A DNA stretch of 64,000 nt from Diplonema papillatum (GCA_030068145.1 JAPJBO010000036.1:434001-498000); one strand, 5' to 3'; shown: positions 41,987 to 53,495, numbered from the stretch's first letter. Notes: a model not told the origin generated them from the letters alone. A program made the numbers and translations.

Positions 41987-42868
41987 CTAGCTCCGACTCC
42001 AGCTTTCGCATGGACCGCTACGCTCTTTCCCCAGAGCGAGCGGAAACGGCGCGTGGGTTCCACGGCAAAACGGAGGTACAGAACACGAGGGGGCTAGGGC
42101 AGACAATGAGCCTGGAGGGAAAATCTTAGTTAGCAGTGGGGAGAGGCGGTGAGCCAGCCAGTGGGTCCGAGGACAGGAGATGCGCGGTGTTGACCGGCAG
42201 CGACTAAACAACCAGCTCCAGACCCACCTGACTTCTAGAATACAAGAAAGGGCGGGAAGCGGTACATATTTGGTAAAGGCTTGTTGTTTGAAATCCCCGG
42301 GGCGGGTCTCGGTGTCCCCTGGGTGACACTCGACGTGATGGGGCATCTTCCGTCGTCCTTCTTCGCTAGTGCTCTCACTATCTTTTCTTTTCTTAGCACA
42401 CGCAGGTAATGGAACATGACATTCATCCCATGTGGGGGGATCCACTTCGAAAAATGATGCGTATTTGACCTTGTGTGGGGCTACATCCAAAGCGGGCTCA
42501 GCGGCAACAGAAGTCTTGTGCAATGCATGATGGTGAAACCTAGTGTCGGAAAACGAACTTCGGTGGTCGGTGTGAAAGCACCGGCCTAACAGTCCTCTCA
42601 TTGGTCTTGCTTCGCGGGCACGGTATGAAACCGGAGGAGAAAACCACCCACAGCGAATATTGGCATGTGGGGCAGCGTTGGGTTTAGACAATCTTCCTGC
42701 GGATCTTCCCAACCAGGACAAGCAGAATAGTCTCCGGCCGGATTGAGCCGCCGACAGTGGTTGGCTGTATCCTACTGGTAGAGAAACAGAGCCCATCGGG
42801 CGGGCACATTCCGAAAGCAGAAGGATGGCTGTTGCGCCAAAAGGCGCAGGGACGCAGATCAGCTCCAA
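41987..42868 (-). CDS. Unidentified 293-codon ORF
   Basis: A long minus-strand open frame without the third-position G/C bias of the real exons. One stretch looks protein-like (KVKYASFFEVDPPTWDECHV); the rest is Ser/Arg/Pro-rich and could be chance. No domain, no splice sites, no family. Possibly a mobile-element remnant. 42870-43360 has nothing identifiable. Confidence 0.25.
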   Translation of the reverse strand: MELICVPAPFGATAILLLSECARPMGSVSLPVGYSQPLSAAQSGRRLFCLSWLGRSAGRLSKPNAAPHANIRCGWFSPPVSYRAREARPMRGLLGRCFHTDHRSSFSDTRFHHHALHKTSVAAEPALDVAPHKVKYASFFEVDPPTWDECHVPLPACAKKRKDSESTSEEGRRKMPHHVECHPGDTETRPGDFKQQAFTKYVPLPALSCILEVRWVWSWLFSRCRSTPRISCPRTHWLAHRLSPLLTKIFPPGSLSALAPSCSVPPFCRGTHAPFPLALGKERSGPCESWSRS

Positions 42869-43359
42869 CCCTATGCGTCAGTGGCAGTGGTGAGCCTGAG
42901 TAGAATGGCTTGTGTGAGCTCGTCCGTACTGATTTGTCCGCACAGAGCCGCGCGGAAGACTTAACCTAATCCATCTTGTTTTGCGTTTCTGCGAATTTCA
43001 TCACGCGCAGCAGCAGGGCACCTGTGAGTGAACACGTTTCGCGTGAAAGTGAATGCTTTTGAGCACTAGACAGCAGGCACCCTTTTGGAGACCATGCGTT
43101 CGCGCTTGTGCAGGCTTTTCTAAGGGCACGTCGGAATGAGTGAAAGGAGATAAGTCCTGTTTGCAGTCGGTTGATCACCGTCAACCACGACTATACAGGG
43201 ATCCAGCCTACGTCAACCTGGACGCTCAGCGGGGGTCACCCAAGGTTATGGTTATGCAAGGGGTACTAACCTTGTACAAGTGTCAGTTCTCGTCGGAATA
43301 GTAGCAAACAAGATTTTCGAGTTTGCCATCATCTTCTTCGCTGAACGCACTACCCTGAA

Positions 43360-43470
43360 CCCAAATTATGGACGTAGTTTCAGATGGAAAATTGCCAAAT
43401 GATCATGTTCAGAAGGTCCTACTCGGTTCAGCTTTCTCACACATCGCACGTGGCTAAAAAAGACTCGAGG
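43360..43470 (+). repeat. Dispersed repeat H, copy
   Basis: ACCCAAATTATGGACGTAGT, TTCAGATGGAAAATTGCCAA, ATGATCATGTTCAGAAGGTC, ending ACGTGGCTAAAAAAGACTCG. Confidence 0.65.
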
Positions 43471-43649
43471 GGCCACCCGGTGCTTATATGTGACCGACGA
43501 GGGTGAGGTACATACCTTGGTTTTGCATTCCCGCAGTTCGAGCACAAAACGGCATTGCCCCATGACTGCCTGAACTCTGGGCACGTCTCATTACGGACCA
43601 GTGTACGTCTGTCAAGGTGCAAGGTGATGAGGGGTTTCAAAAAAAAAAA

Positions 43650-43845
43650 AAAACTCGAGGGACTGCCCTGAGGACGCTACAACTACAAAGTGGGTCTTTT
43701 TTGGTTGAACACTTACGCCCGCCACTAAGCCCAGATTTACCTGTGTTTCGTGTGGGCTACAGCACATTTACCTCCTTCGATCTTTCGCAACTGGCAGTCT
43801 CCTCAAGCATTTCCTACAAAGCAGGTGCTTATACAAAAAAAAAGA
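43650..43845 (+). mobile_element. Family A element, near-consensus copy
   Basis: ACTCGAGGGACTGCC; CTACAACTACAAAGTGGGTC; CTTACGCCCGCCACTAAGCC; CTACAGCACATTTACCTCC; GGCAGTCTCCTCAAGCATTT; AGCAGGTGCTTATACAAAAA. Directly abuts a family C element. Confidence 0.85.
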
Positions 43846-43852
43846 ATGGGCG

Positions 43853-43985
43853 TGTGTTTGTTTGTACGTGCCGGGGGAGGATTAGCCTGCTAGTGATTGA
43901 TAGTGAGTGAATATGATCGCTAGGCTAATCTTCTCCCAAACACGCCGCCAGCGTTCTCTTTCGTGTTTACAAAGCATTGTTACTA
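43853..43985 (+). repeat. Family C hairpin repeat, copy 3
   Basis: GTACGTGCCGGGGGAGGATT, GCCTGCTAGTGATTGATAGT, GATCGCTAGGCTAATC, CTCCCAAACACGCCGCCAGC. The best-preserved copy. Confidence 0.8.
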
Positions 43986-44387
43986 CGAAGAAGTGCGTAG
44001 TATCGTATCGTCCGTGGAGGCCCCGGCAATCTCGAGTCGGTTGTACCCGCTTTTACCGCTGGGCACACCTTCTTCGACTCCAGCTTCTGTAATACATTGT
44101 AGCCACCCGCTATAGCTACGGAATGGAATGCATACTTACATTCACACCGCAGGTCACCCGAAGATGCCGCGGAACGAGCTTCTATTGTCCTCGATGTCTA
44201 CGAACTCATAGAGAGCGGCAGTAGTGAGGTGTGCACCGTATATCGATGAAGGACGGGATAGGTGGATGATAAGTGTCCATGGCTCAAGGGACCGAAACAA
44301 CGCGCAAGATTGACGTCTTTCCACTTCACCTGCTGACAGGCTAATTTCCCCAGGCACGTGCAAACAAACATCGCGCCTCTTCTTTTT

Positions 44388-44590
44388 AGAGTTAAAGTTC
44401 GCTTGAGACTTTTTATGTGTTGGTGACGTTAAGAAATAGTAGTTGGCAGCGTACTACGAGAAATTCACCAAAGCAGCCGAGCTCCGCAAGCGCGCACCAG
44501 AAGAAACGCAAGAACGACCAAAGGAGTGAGTGACCACGATCTCCTCCCAAACGCGCTGCGAGCGTTCTCTTGCGAGTTTGCAATTCGTCG
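44388..44590 (-). repeat. Family B2 motif followed by repeat L and family C fragments
   Basis: 44388-44412 minus: TCTCAAGCGAACTTTAACTC TAAA. 44430-44520: a partial repeat L (TAGTTGGCAGCGTACTACGA). 44524-44590: family C right part (CTCCTCCCAAACGCGCTGCG). No exon confirmed in between. Confidence 0.55.
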
Positions 44591-45002
44591 TTATCATCTT
44601 GGATCACCGCGCTCGCGTCGTTCGCACGCTCTCGTTCTTGATTAATGAAGACATTCTTGCGGTGAGTTTTTCGCAGAAGTTCGTCTACCTACGATCTAAG
44701 AATTTTCACCTCTGACGTGGGAGTACGACCCCGGCAGTCCCTATTGATCCCGCGCAACGAGGCCTTAGACGAAACTTAAAAGAGAACCGCTAAGAACTTC
44801 GTCTTGATTATTCCTTCTTCTCAGGTTACGAGACCAAGAAAAAAGAGTCGGGAGAATCTATCCCTTGGTATCAAGTATTTCCTACAAAGCAGGTGCTTAC
44901 ACGGAGAAGAAATGCGTAGTTTTGTTGCATTCTTTTACTTGTTAGTTGTCGACAACCTTTTTTGTATTGAGCTGTCATTCAGATGTAAATCCAATTTCTT
45001 GT

Positions 45003-45300
45003 GTTAACAATGCATTGTTGGTACTAAAAATTAGTAGTTGGCAGCGTACTACATGAAACTTACCAAAGCAGGTGAGTTCCGCTAGTGCGCACAAACAAAA
45101 GCAGCGGCTGCCAGAACTTGCCGTGACACCTATGATCAAAGTAAAGGAGGAAAGGAGAAAATGTCCGAACGAACTGATGCACTACCCTGAGCCCAAATCC
45201 TGGACGTGGTTTCAGGTGGCAAATTTGGCAAATGATCATGATCAGAAGGTCCTATTTGGGCGGTTCAGTTTCCTCACACGTTGCATGTGGCTAAAAAGAA
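45003..45300 (-). repeat. Repeat L followed by repeat H
   Basis: 45003-45097 is the inverse of 11462-11550. 45175-45300 carries the fullest repeat H (CCTGGACGTGGTTTCAGGTG, AAATGATCATGATCAGAAGG, GGGCGGTTCAGTTTCCTCAC). Together they fill the intron or flank next to the RBD-like gene. Confidence 0.7.
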
Positions 45301-45306
45301 AAGTGC

Positions 45307-47196
45307 CTACCGGGTTGGCGAGTGCTCTACGAGGCGGTGGTACTCGTCGAGAAGCTGCAGGGATCGCCGGGACGGCATGCCCTCCCGCCTGTCGAGGTAC
45401 GTGATGCGCGCGAGCGACGACAGCCGCCGCTGCTCGATGAGCAGGTCCGCCTCGAGGTCCGTCAGCTCCCGCGACAGCTCGGCGTCCGGCGCGGGCGGCG
45501 GCGGCGAAGATGCGCCGCCGGCGCTGGCGGCCGGCCGCGGCCCGTCGCAGAACATGCCGCGGCCCCCGTTTGCAAGCAGCGCCGCCAGCCCGGCGCAGGC
45601 GGGGTCCCGCTGCTTCGCCCGCGGCGTCCGCGGCGGCTGCTCAGACTCCACCGGCGACAGCGGCGACGTGACCTGCACGACGGACGGGGACGTGTCCTGC
45701 CGGCGGAGCCTCGAAGGCGGCGGCGACTGCCGCTGGAACCCCGCCCGTTCAGACGCAGACCTTCCGCCCTGCTGGCTCCTGGCACTCTCCCGCGGCGAAA
45801 ACGAGTCAGCCCGCAGGGGTCCCGAGCGGGCGGCGGACTGCGACGGGTTCTGCCGGCCGGAGTCTTGCTTCTGCAGCGCCGTCCGTTCAGACGCGGAGCG
45901 CAGCTGCTGGCCGCTGTCGCCGTCTTTCGGCGGCGGCGAGCCAGCGCGGAAGGACGCCTGCTTTGCCGCGGGGGACAGCTTGCTGGTCGACCGCCGGAGG
46001 ATGCCGGACTTCTGCTGCGCCGCCGGCGCCGCGTCCCTCGCGTGCTGCTCGTCGGCTTTCCACTGGTCGAAGCTCTCGCTCATCAGGCTGACCCGGTCAG
46101 CGGTGTACTGCAAGAAGTCGTTAACGTACCCGTCCAGTTGCTCTAGCCGGCCTCTCACCCGGGCGTCCAGCGCGCCGACTCCGCCGGCTAGCACACGGTC
46201 CCGGGACTCGACGAGATCACGCAGGGCCTGCTCCCGGAGAGACTGCGCTTCGGACACGCGCTCGAACGCGTCCTCCTTCGACCGCAGCTCTCGGACTAGC
46301 TCCTGCACGCGGCCGTTCAGCTCGTGGAGGCGTTCCGCGTCGGCGGCGGGTTGCGGCGGCGGCGGCGGCGGGGGGTGTTCCGCATCTTCGCCGCCCGACG
46401 AATCGTCCGCGTCGAAGTCGCCTGAGAACAGCCCGACGACGCGGGAAGACGAAGACCTCGAGTGGATGAGCGTGCGATGGGCCACGCTCTTCGCGGGCGG
46501 CCTGCGCAGGTCGGCAGAGCGGAGGCGGTGGAGCCGGCTGGACGCGGCCGTGATGCGCTGCGACGCGGTGCGGAGGCGTTCGTCGACGCTCTTGTTGAAC
46601 GCCGCGAAGCTCTCGCCGCAGGCGGCCGAAAACGAGTGCAGCGCGGCAACTGCCGCAGCGTGCTCGGTCGACTCGATGTCCGCGGACACTCCGGCGTCGC
46701 GGCCGTTCGCGCTCAACGCAAGGTCTGGGCTCGTTTCCGCGTCGACGCCGCCTCGCCTCCCCCACGGGTTTTTTGACGAGCGGGCCCAACCGCGGCTGTC
46801 GGTGAGCCGGACGAGCCGTAGCTCGACTTGTTCCTCGCACACGACCTTCGCGTTCACCATCGGATAGTCGACCAACCTCTGCTTTGGACACTCGACGGAG
46901 TCCAACACCACCCCCGGTGGCTCGTTGCATTGCAAGACGTAGTCGTCGGGGTTCATGATGAGATCGAATCTGCCGTTCATCACGCGGATCTGCTCTTCGA
47001 CCACCTCTCGCGGTGTGATCGTCGTGGGGACTTTGACCGTGCGCGTGACGTCCCACGTGCCGCGCTCAACGGGGTTCTCGAAGAACAGCTGCAGTCGCAG
47101 CGACCGGTCCCGCCGCGACGGCGGCAGCATGCCACCGGACACCTCCGTGAACGGCAGCGAGCTGTCGTCGCGCATGGCCACCGTCACGTCCAACAT
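45307..47196 (-). CDS. Coiled-coil protein with PI3K-RBD-like N-terminal domain
   Basis: 629 codons from ATG at 47196 (GGGGAGATGTTGGACG). The frame is open further upstream but loses G/C bias there. Residues ~33-131 resemble the Ras-binding domain of PI 3-kinases in pattern: a first strand (LRLQLFFENP), TPREVVEEQI helix, DDYVLQC, then LVDYPMVNAKVVCEEQVELR. There is no kinase domain. A short Pro-rich region follows, then a coiled coil (HELNGRVQELVRELRSKEDA ... VSLMSESFDQWKADEQHARD), a Ser/Arg/Gln-rich disordered part with repeated GFQR/LQKQDSG motifs, and a C-terminal coiled coil (LSRELTDLEADLLIEQRRLS). The terminal CCCG|GTAGGC could be a donor that overlaps the TAG, so more exons are possible. 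A small-GTPase effector or scaffold is only a guess. Confidence 0.65.
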   Translation of the reverse strand: MLDVTVAMRDDSSLPFTEVSGGMLPPSRRDRSLRLQLFFENPVERGTWDVTRTVKVPTTITPREVVEEQIRVMNGRFDLIMNPDDYVLQCNEPPGVVLDSVECPKQRLVDYPMVNAKVVCEEQVELRLVRLTDSRGWARSSKNPWGRRGGVDAETSPDLALSANGRDAGVSADIESTEHAAAVAALHSFSAACGESFAAFNKSVDERLRTASQRITAASSRLHRLRSADLRRPPAKSVAHRTLIHSRSSSSRVVGLFSGDFDADDSSGGEDAEHPPPPPPPQPAADAERLHELNGRVQELVRELRSKEDAFERVSEAQSLREQALRDLVESRDRVLAGGVGALDARVRGRLEQLDGYVNDFLQYTADRVSLMSESFDQWKADEQHARDAAPAAQQKSGILRRSTSKLSPAAKQASFRAGSPPPKDGDSGQQLRSASERTALQKQDSGRQNPSQSAARSGPLRADSFSPRESARSQQGGRSASERAGFQRQSPPPSRLRRQDTSPSVVQVTSPLSPVESEQPPRTPRAKQRDPACAGLAALLANGGRGMFCDGPRPAASAGGASSPPPPAPDAELSRELTDLEADLLIEQRRLSSLARITYLDRREGMPSRRSLQLLDEYHRLVEHSPTR

Positions 47197-47399
47197 CTCC
47201 CCCCCGGCCGGGCCCCCCTCTCGTTCGACGGCGTTCTTCGCCCTTCCCTGTTCCCAACCCTCCAAGCAGACACGCTCCACCTGGGGATGTTTGCCTTTTT
47301 TGATGAGGTGGTGCGAAAAAGTGACGGTCGGCAGGGTTTCCTCGGTTAAGGAGGAATGTCCGCTCTTCGTGGCGTCGGCGGGAATTGTCCTTTGACAGA

Positions 47400-48080
47400 G
47401 TGAACCGATGCGGACCCGTACACGCGGGGAACCTCCCCGAGAACACTTCAAAACAGGTCGAAGGGTGTGGCACGTGACTGCGGAAGCGGAAGCTGCACCG
47501 GGAACCGAGGCAATGAGGTCCCCCGCGTGTACGGGTCCGTCGTGCGCTGTGTCTCGGGACCTGCTTTCACTGCCCGTGCGTTCGGCGTTGCTGGTCCAGA
47601 GTGTAATCAAAAACGGGAAAGAAAGACGACGGCTTTGTCGAACCGCTGTTGAGGCCCTTTCATGTTTCAGCAGTATGAGAGACCACTTCACCACTTTGTC
47701 ACAGATTTCACCCGAGAAGGAACGGGTGCTGGTTCGTTTCTGGAAGGACAAGACCAGTTTGCAATTGGACTTGTGTTGGAGTACGTGCACAACATTTGCT
47801 GTCAAACTGCCACGAGTGGCTGGGCTCTAATTGCTCTTTTTGGCTCATACCACCGAGTATTGAAACAAAACAAAACTGCGTGAACATCCCCATGACTGGT
47901 CTCTTGATTCGGGATACGCAGGCGCACGTTGTATTTGACATGTGGGCAAAGATTTACATGAAGTGGAGCATAGGGCACAAAATAGTTTGGATTGGAATCG
48001 AGGTAAATTTACCAAGGTACTTCGAAGTGGCTTGCACCACAACGTATGCGCAGCAAACGTGAGCTCTTTTTGGTGTCAAG
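47400..48080. other. No gene identified
   Basis: Open frames on both strands lack codon bias and splice boundaries. Confidence 0.45.
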
Positions 48081-48287
48081 AAGTTAACCGCTGGCATGGC
48101 GTGAGTAACTGATCACTGGTGAAAACCTGGCGTGGCCTGTACTCACTGTGTCCAGTTGGTTCGTTTCAGTGATAGGGTACTGCGTACCGTATTCGATGGA
48201 GAGAGACAGGAGGCGGCTGACGCTTGCTGTGACCACATGAAGTGGTGTTCCGCTGTGTATGAGGATCGATGGAAGCCACAGGCAGCA

Positions 48288-48545
48288 CGCTTCAGCAACC
48301 GTACCTACGGCTGGAACGCGCTGGATTTGCTTCCCAGATGCACTCTGCGACGCTTGGTGACAAGGGTATCCTGCCCGAAGCCCCAGGTCCAGCCGACCCG
48401 ACACCTAGCACGCTTCAGCAACCGTACCTGTGTGCGCATACGGCTGGAACGCGCTGGATTTGCTTCCCAGATGCACTCTGCGACGCTTGGTGACAAGGGT
48501 ATCCTACCCGAAAGCCCCAGGTTCACGTAGCCATGCCGACCCGAC
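48288..48545. repeat. ~125-bp tandem duplication
   Basis: CACGCTTCAGCAACCGTACC ... GGAACGCGCTGGATTTGCTT ... GCGACGCTTGGTGACAAGGG ... occurs twice, with CTGTGTGCGCA added in the second copy. Confidence 0.85.
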
Positions 48546-48819
48546 ACCTAGACCGGGCACTCGTGTGAGGAAGGCGTCAGAAGTCACTAGCCTTGTCACC
48601 GGTAGTCCCCCCAGCATCAGCTGCGCTGTACAACAGAGTCACGGCAGACGATTTCAGGCCCTCGTCAAGACAAGGGAGATGCGTACTAAAGCGGACTTAG
48701 CTGGTGGCGGCCTCGTTCTTGTGGTCTTCAGCGACCGTTCTTATGGTACGAAACTCCAGTAACAGTAGTTTCTTCAAGACTCCCGCGAGCACCACAAACG
48801 AGGCACGAGAATCCGGCTG

Positions 48820-50067
48820 CTACCAGATGGATCTGCTCGGGGACTCGTTCTCATTGTCCCACTGCAAGGACTGAACCATTTCTTGCGACGTGACGGGATG
48901 CGCGCAAGGGTGATGCCGAGGTGTTGAAGCGCCAGAGTGTGTTGGACTTGTCGTTCTCCTTCGGTGACCATCATCCGGCCCATGATCCCACCGCAAAGAC
49001 TCAACCATTTCCTGCGACGTGACGGGATGCGGACCAGGGTGATGCCGAGGTGTCAACGATGAAGCTGGACTTGTCGTTCTCTCTCTTCGAGCATCTTCCG
49101 GCCCACGATCCCACCGCAAGGACTGGACCATTTCTTGCGACGTGACGGGATGCGGGCCAGGGTGATGCCGAGGTGTCGATGCTGAGGCTGGACTTGCCGT
49201 TTTCCTTCGTTGAACATCTTTTTCCGGCCCACGATCCCACCGCAAGGACTGAACCATTTCCCGTGACGTGATGGGATGCGGGCCAGGGTGATGCCGAGGT
49301 GTCGATGTTGGACTTGTCGTTCTCCCTCGTTGAACATCCTCCGGCCCACGATCCCACCGCAAGGACTGCACCATTTCCTGCGACGTGACGGGATGCGGGC
49401 CAGGGTGATGCAGAGGTGTCGACGTTGGACTTGCCGTCCTCCCTCGTTGAAAGCGGTATGGCACACGGTCCCACTGCATCGTCCCATCCAGCCCGGGAGA
49501 CTGGTGGGGAGGCGACCGGTGGATCGGATTTTCGGTGATGTACGGCGAATGGCTCCGGACATTCTGCTCCTCCCAGAAGGACGGCGCGTATGTCTCGTGC
49601 TGCTGACGGAACTGCTTCCTCCCGGTCCTAGGCGTCGGAGGGCCGGAGAACGGCTCGGGTGCAACCTCCGAAGACACGCTTCGGCCGCGGCCCGGGGACT
49701 TTGGGTGGTATTCACCTCTGACCAGACGGAGGGTTTCGTCGCCGCCGTCGTGGGGGTCCGGCACGTACCGCCTCCCCGATGAGCGCGGGCTGTCGTCGGC
49801 GAGAGCCCCGTTGGCGTTGGCGGTGATGGTGAAGCGCTCGCCGGCGGCGCCGACGAGCCGCGAGAGCTCGGCGACGGTTTCGACCCGCCGCCCGCCGACG
49901 CGCAGGACGGCCATGCCGGGGCGCAGCCCGGCCCGGTACGCGGGGCTCCCCGGCAGGACCCGCTGCACGACCATGTTCTTCACCTCGGCTCCCAGCGGCT
50001 CCTCCCACTCTCTTCGGATCTCGAACTGGTACGGGCCGTCTTCCCGCGGTGGGGAGAACCTCGCCAT
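48820..50067 (-). CDS. PDZ-domain protein with tandem C-terminal repeats
   Basis: 415 aa from ATG at 50067 to TAG. Residues ~14-84 form a PDZ domain (FEIRREWEEPLGAEV carboxylate loop, then VVQRVLPGSPAYRAGLRPGM, AVLRVGGRRVETVAELSRLV), of the short form seen in protease-type and kinetoplastid/alveolate PDZ proteins. It binds C-terminal peptides or other short motifs. Residues ~195-400 are five repeats of about 40 residues, each with MVQSLRWDRGPED, R-rich TTSP, TPRHHPGPHPVTSQE, plus a truncated sixth. The DNA repeats are ~120 bp and highly similar, so copy number may vary. No transmembrane helix. Likely an adaptor; partners unknown. The end TCTG|GTAGCA might be a donor instead of a stop. Confidence 0.8.
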   Translation of the reverse strand: MARFSPPREDGPYQFEIRREWEEPLGAEVKNMVVQRVLPGSPAYRAGLRPGMAVLRVGGRRVETVAELSRLVGAAGERFTITANANGALADDSPRSSGRRYVPDPHDGGDETLRLVRGEYHPKSPGRGRSVSSEVAPEPFSGPPTPRTGRKQFRQQHETYAPSFWEEQNVRSHSPYITENPIHRSPPHQSPGLDGTMQWDRVPYRFQRGRTASPTSTPLHHPGPHPVTSQEMVQSLRWDRGPEDVQRGRTTSPTSTPRHHPGPHPITSREMVQSLRWDRGPEKDVQRRKTASPASASTPRHHPGPHPVTSQEMVQSLRWDRGPEDARRERTTSPASSLTPRHHPGPHPVTSQEMVESLRWDHGPDDGHRRRTTSPTHSGASTPRHHPCAHPVTSQEMVQSLQWDNENESPSRSIW

Positions 50068-50109
50068 CGGGCAACCACCTCCCGCCCCTCCCTCTACGGT
50101 CGTTTGAGC

Positions 50110-51400
50110 GAATTGACCTATACGCGTTCAGGTTAAAACCGCCACGGTTCCACTGAGGAGTGGTTCGATGGTTCCTTGAAACCGAGAAGTCGATGCACCA
50201 CGACGGTCGATACGGTAAGGCAGTCACTCAACATTCCCTTGCGCTGGTGTTCTCAGTTACAAAGACGCGTCCTTATTTCTTCCTTTTCGTCTTGGCAGTT
50301 CTCGACTGACAATACGAAGAGCAGAAACTCCTGTGTGACGTTCCCTCTTAGCTGTAACAAGCATGCTCTCTCCAGGGAGGCAGTTGCCGGCTATCATCGT
50401 AGACATGCACTCTTAGAAAGAATGCTGCAACGAGCCTTGTGGCAAGATGCAGTCTTGACAACTTGATGGATAACATGATAGCGAAGTCTGCAGCCGAAAC
50501 ACCTCTAAAAGCATCCCATCTCTGGTGTTGGTGGAGAGAACGGGGCTGTTCGCGAGTGAATGGGGACCGCTGTACGGAACTCCTCCGACGCCGCCCACGT
50601 GTTTTGAGTTTCTCAACACACCGAGGCAACCCAAGAGCGTGAACGCTCACAGTTGTCGCTGATCGCGCGCTCTAGGCTGGCTGCGATGCTGATTGGGCGT
50701 TTTGCGGCATGAACGAGCCGGATAGTCATCTCAACAGCGGGCATGGCCCCGTCCCAGCGCCACCGTATGTTCGCAGCATTAATGTGCATCGGGCAAGGCA
50801 CGCAACATAAAAAGAAGAGGGAAACGAAGGCTTTGGAACAGCAGATTCGTTGTTTGCGCTTGCTGACGCAGGGCGGGAAGGTCAAGCAAAAGACTGAGAC
50901 ATGCCAACACACGTTCTCGCGGGAAGTCGGATTCACAGGTTTCCCGCAAGGCGCGCTTCTAGTGGGAAGGTAGAGCCGGTACAACATCAAATCAAAGTGT
51001 CAGACTTGAACCCCGGGGGGTGGTTGATTCCTTTTGGCAGGTTGTTCTCCGCCAGCGGAAGTTGCTTGGGTCAGTTTTCTTCCTCCATCCCCCCGACGAC
51101 AGTTTATGCTGCGACCAGCTCACCAAGAGGTGGCTCCTCCTTCTTGGCAGGCTCTCCGTCGTTCAGGACGTTGCTTGGTCTCCGTTTTCGTTGTTTCCAA
51201 ACTATCCAAAACCGGGAAGCCAGCCCTTGTCCTTTGGCAAAATTGCCGGACTTGCGTGCCTTCGACGTTTCAGATTTGTTCGGGCTGTCTTAAAGCGTCC
51301 AGTTGGTTGTCGGCTGCGTGCAAGCAAATTTCGGTCCCTCAGCTCTCGACTCCAGCACCGGATGGGACCTCAACAGGAGAGTCGAGAATCTCTATCGGCT
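50110..51400. other. Upstream region of the PDZ gene and spacer; no gene identified
   Basis: Plus-strand frames at 50901-51400 read as long ORFs in all three frames, without bias or domain, and run into the satellite. Confidence 0.4.
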
Positions 51401-51404
51401 ATCC

Positions 51405-53495
51405 TCAGTGTTGGCATTGCAGTACATTGCAGTCAGGCATTGCTGCTGTGCATTGCAGTAGGACATTGCAGTCATTGCTGCTGTGCATTGCAGTAGGACA
51501 TTGCAGACAGGCATTGCTGCTAGTAGGGCATTGCAGTCAGGCATTGCTGCTGTGCATTGCAGTAGGACTGCAGACAGGCATTGCTGCTGTGCATTGCAGT
51601 AGGACATTGCAGTCATTGCTGCTGTGCATTGCAGTAGGACATTGCAGTCATTGCTGCTGTGCATTGCAGTAGGACATTGCAGTCATTGCTGCTGTGCATT
51701 GCAGTAGGACATTGCAGTCATTGCTGCTGTGCATTGCAGTAGGACATTGCAGACAGGCATTGCTGCTAGTAGGGCATTGCAGTCAGGCATTGCTGCTGTG
51801 CATTGCAGTAGGACATTGCAGTCATTGCTGCTGTGCATTGCAGTAGGACATTGCAGACAGGCATTGCTGCTAGTAGGGCATTGCAGTCAGGCATTGCTGC
51901 TGTGCATTGCAGTAGGACTGCAGACAGGCATTGCTGCTGTGCATTGCAGTAGGACATTGCAGTCATTGCTGCTGTGCATTGCAGTAGGACATTGCAGACA
52001 GGCATTGCTGCTAGTAGGGCATTGCAGTCAGGCATTGCTGCTGTGCATTGCAGTAGGACATTGCAGTCATTGCTGCTGTGCATTGCAGTAGGACATTGCA
52101 GACAGGCATTGCTGCTAGTAGGGCATTGCAGTCAGGCATTGCTGCTGTGCATTGCAGTACTGCAATGCACAGCAGCAATGACTGCAATGTCCTACTGCAA
52201 TGCACAGCAGCAATGCCTGACTGCAATGCCCTACTAGCAGCAATGCCTGTCTGCAATGTCCTACTGCAATGCACAGCAGCAATGACTGCAATGTCCTACT
52301 GCAATGCACAGCAGCAATGCCTGTCTGCAGTCCTAGGACATTGCAGACAGGCATTGCTGCTAGTAGGGCATTGCAGTCAGGCATTGCTGCTGTGCATTGC
52401 AGTAGGACTGCAGACAGGCATTGCTGCTGTGCATTGCAGTAGGACATTGCAGTCATTGCTGCTGTGCATTGCAGTAGGACATTGCAGACAGGCATTGCTG
52501 CTAGTAGGGCATTGCAGTCAGGCATTGCTGCTGTGCATTGCAGTAGGACATTGCAGACAGGCATTGCTGATGTGCATTGCAGTAGGACATTGCAGTCATT
52601 GCTGCTGTGCATTGCAGTAGGACATTGCAGTCAGGCATTGCTGCTGTGCATTGCAGTAGGACATTGCAGACAGGCATTGCTGCTAGTAGGGCATTGCAGT
52701 CAGGCATTGCTGCTGTGCATTGCAGTAGGACTGCAGACAGGCATTGCTGCTGTGCATTGCAGTAGGACATTGCAGTCATTGCTGCTGTGCATTGCAGTAG
52801 GACATTGCAGACAGGCATTGCAGCTAGTAGGGCATTGCAGTCATTGCTGCTGTGCATTGCAGTAGGACATTGCAGTCATTGCTGCTGTGCATTGCAGTAG
52901 GACATTGCAGACAGGCATTGCTGCTAGTAGGGCATTGCAGTCAGGCATTGCTGCTGTGCATTGCAGTAGGACTGCAGACAGGCATTGCTGCTGTGCATTG
53001 CAGTAGGACATTGCAGTCATTGCTGCTGTGCATTGCAGTAGGACATTGCAGACAGGCATTGCTGCTAGTAGGGCATTGCAGTCAGGCATTGCTGCTGTGC
53101 ATTGCAGTAGGACTGCAGACAGGCATTGCTGCTGTGCATTGCAGTAGGACATTGCAGTCATTGCTGCTGTGCATTGCAGTAGGACATTGCAGTCAGGCAT
53201 TGCTGCTGTGCATTGCAGTAGGACATTGCAGACAGGCATTGCTGCTAGTAGGGCATTGCAGTCAGGCATTGCTGCTGTGCATTGCAGTAGGACATTGCAG
53301 ACAGGCATTGCTGCTAGTAGGGCATTGCAGTCAGGCATTGCTGCTGTGCATTGCAGTAGGACTGCAGACAGGCATTGCTGCTGTGCATTGCAGTAGGACA
53401 TTGCAGACAGGCATTGCTGCTAGTAGGGCATTGCAGTCAGGCATTGCTGCTGTGCATTTCAGTAGGACATTGCAGGCATTGCTGCTGTGCATTGC
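51405..53495. repeat. ~2.1-kb complex satellite of TGCAGTAGGACATTGCAG units
   Basis: Higher-order arrangement of three sub-units: GCATTGCTGCTGTGCATTGC, AGTAGGACATTGCAGTCATT, and AGACAGGCATTGCTGCTAGT AGGGCATTGCAGTCAG. Sub-unit order varies. Open frames on both strands (heptad-like CIAVGHC, LLQCTAAM) follow from the repeat and are not genes. Confidence 0.97.
52157..52336. repeat. Inverted block inside the satellite
   Basis: At GCATTGCAGTACTGCAATGC the array flips orientation for about 180 bp and returns at CTGCAGTCCTAGGACATTGC. The flipped part mirrors the units just before it, giving a long near-perfect palindrome centred at about 52159. Confidence 0.95.
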
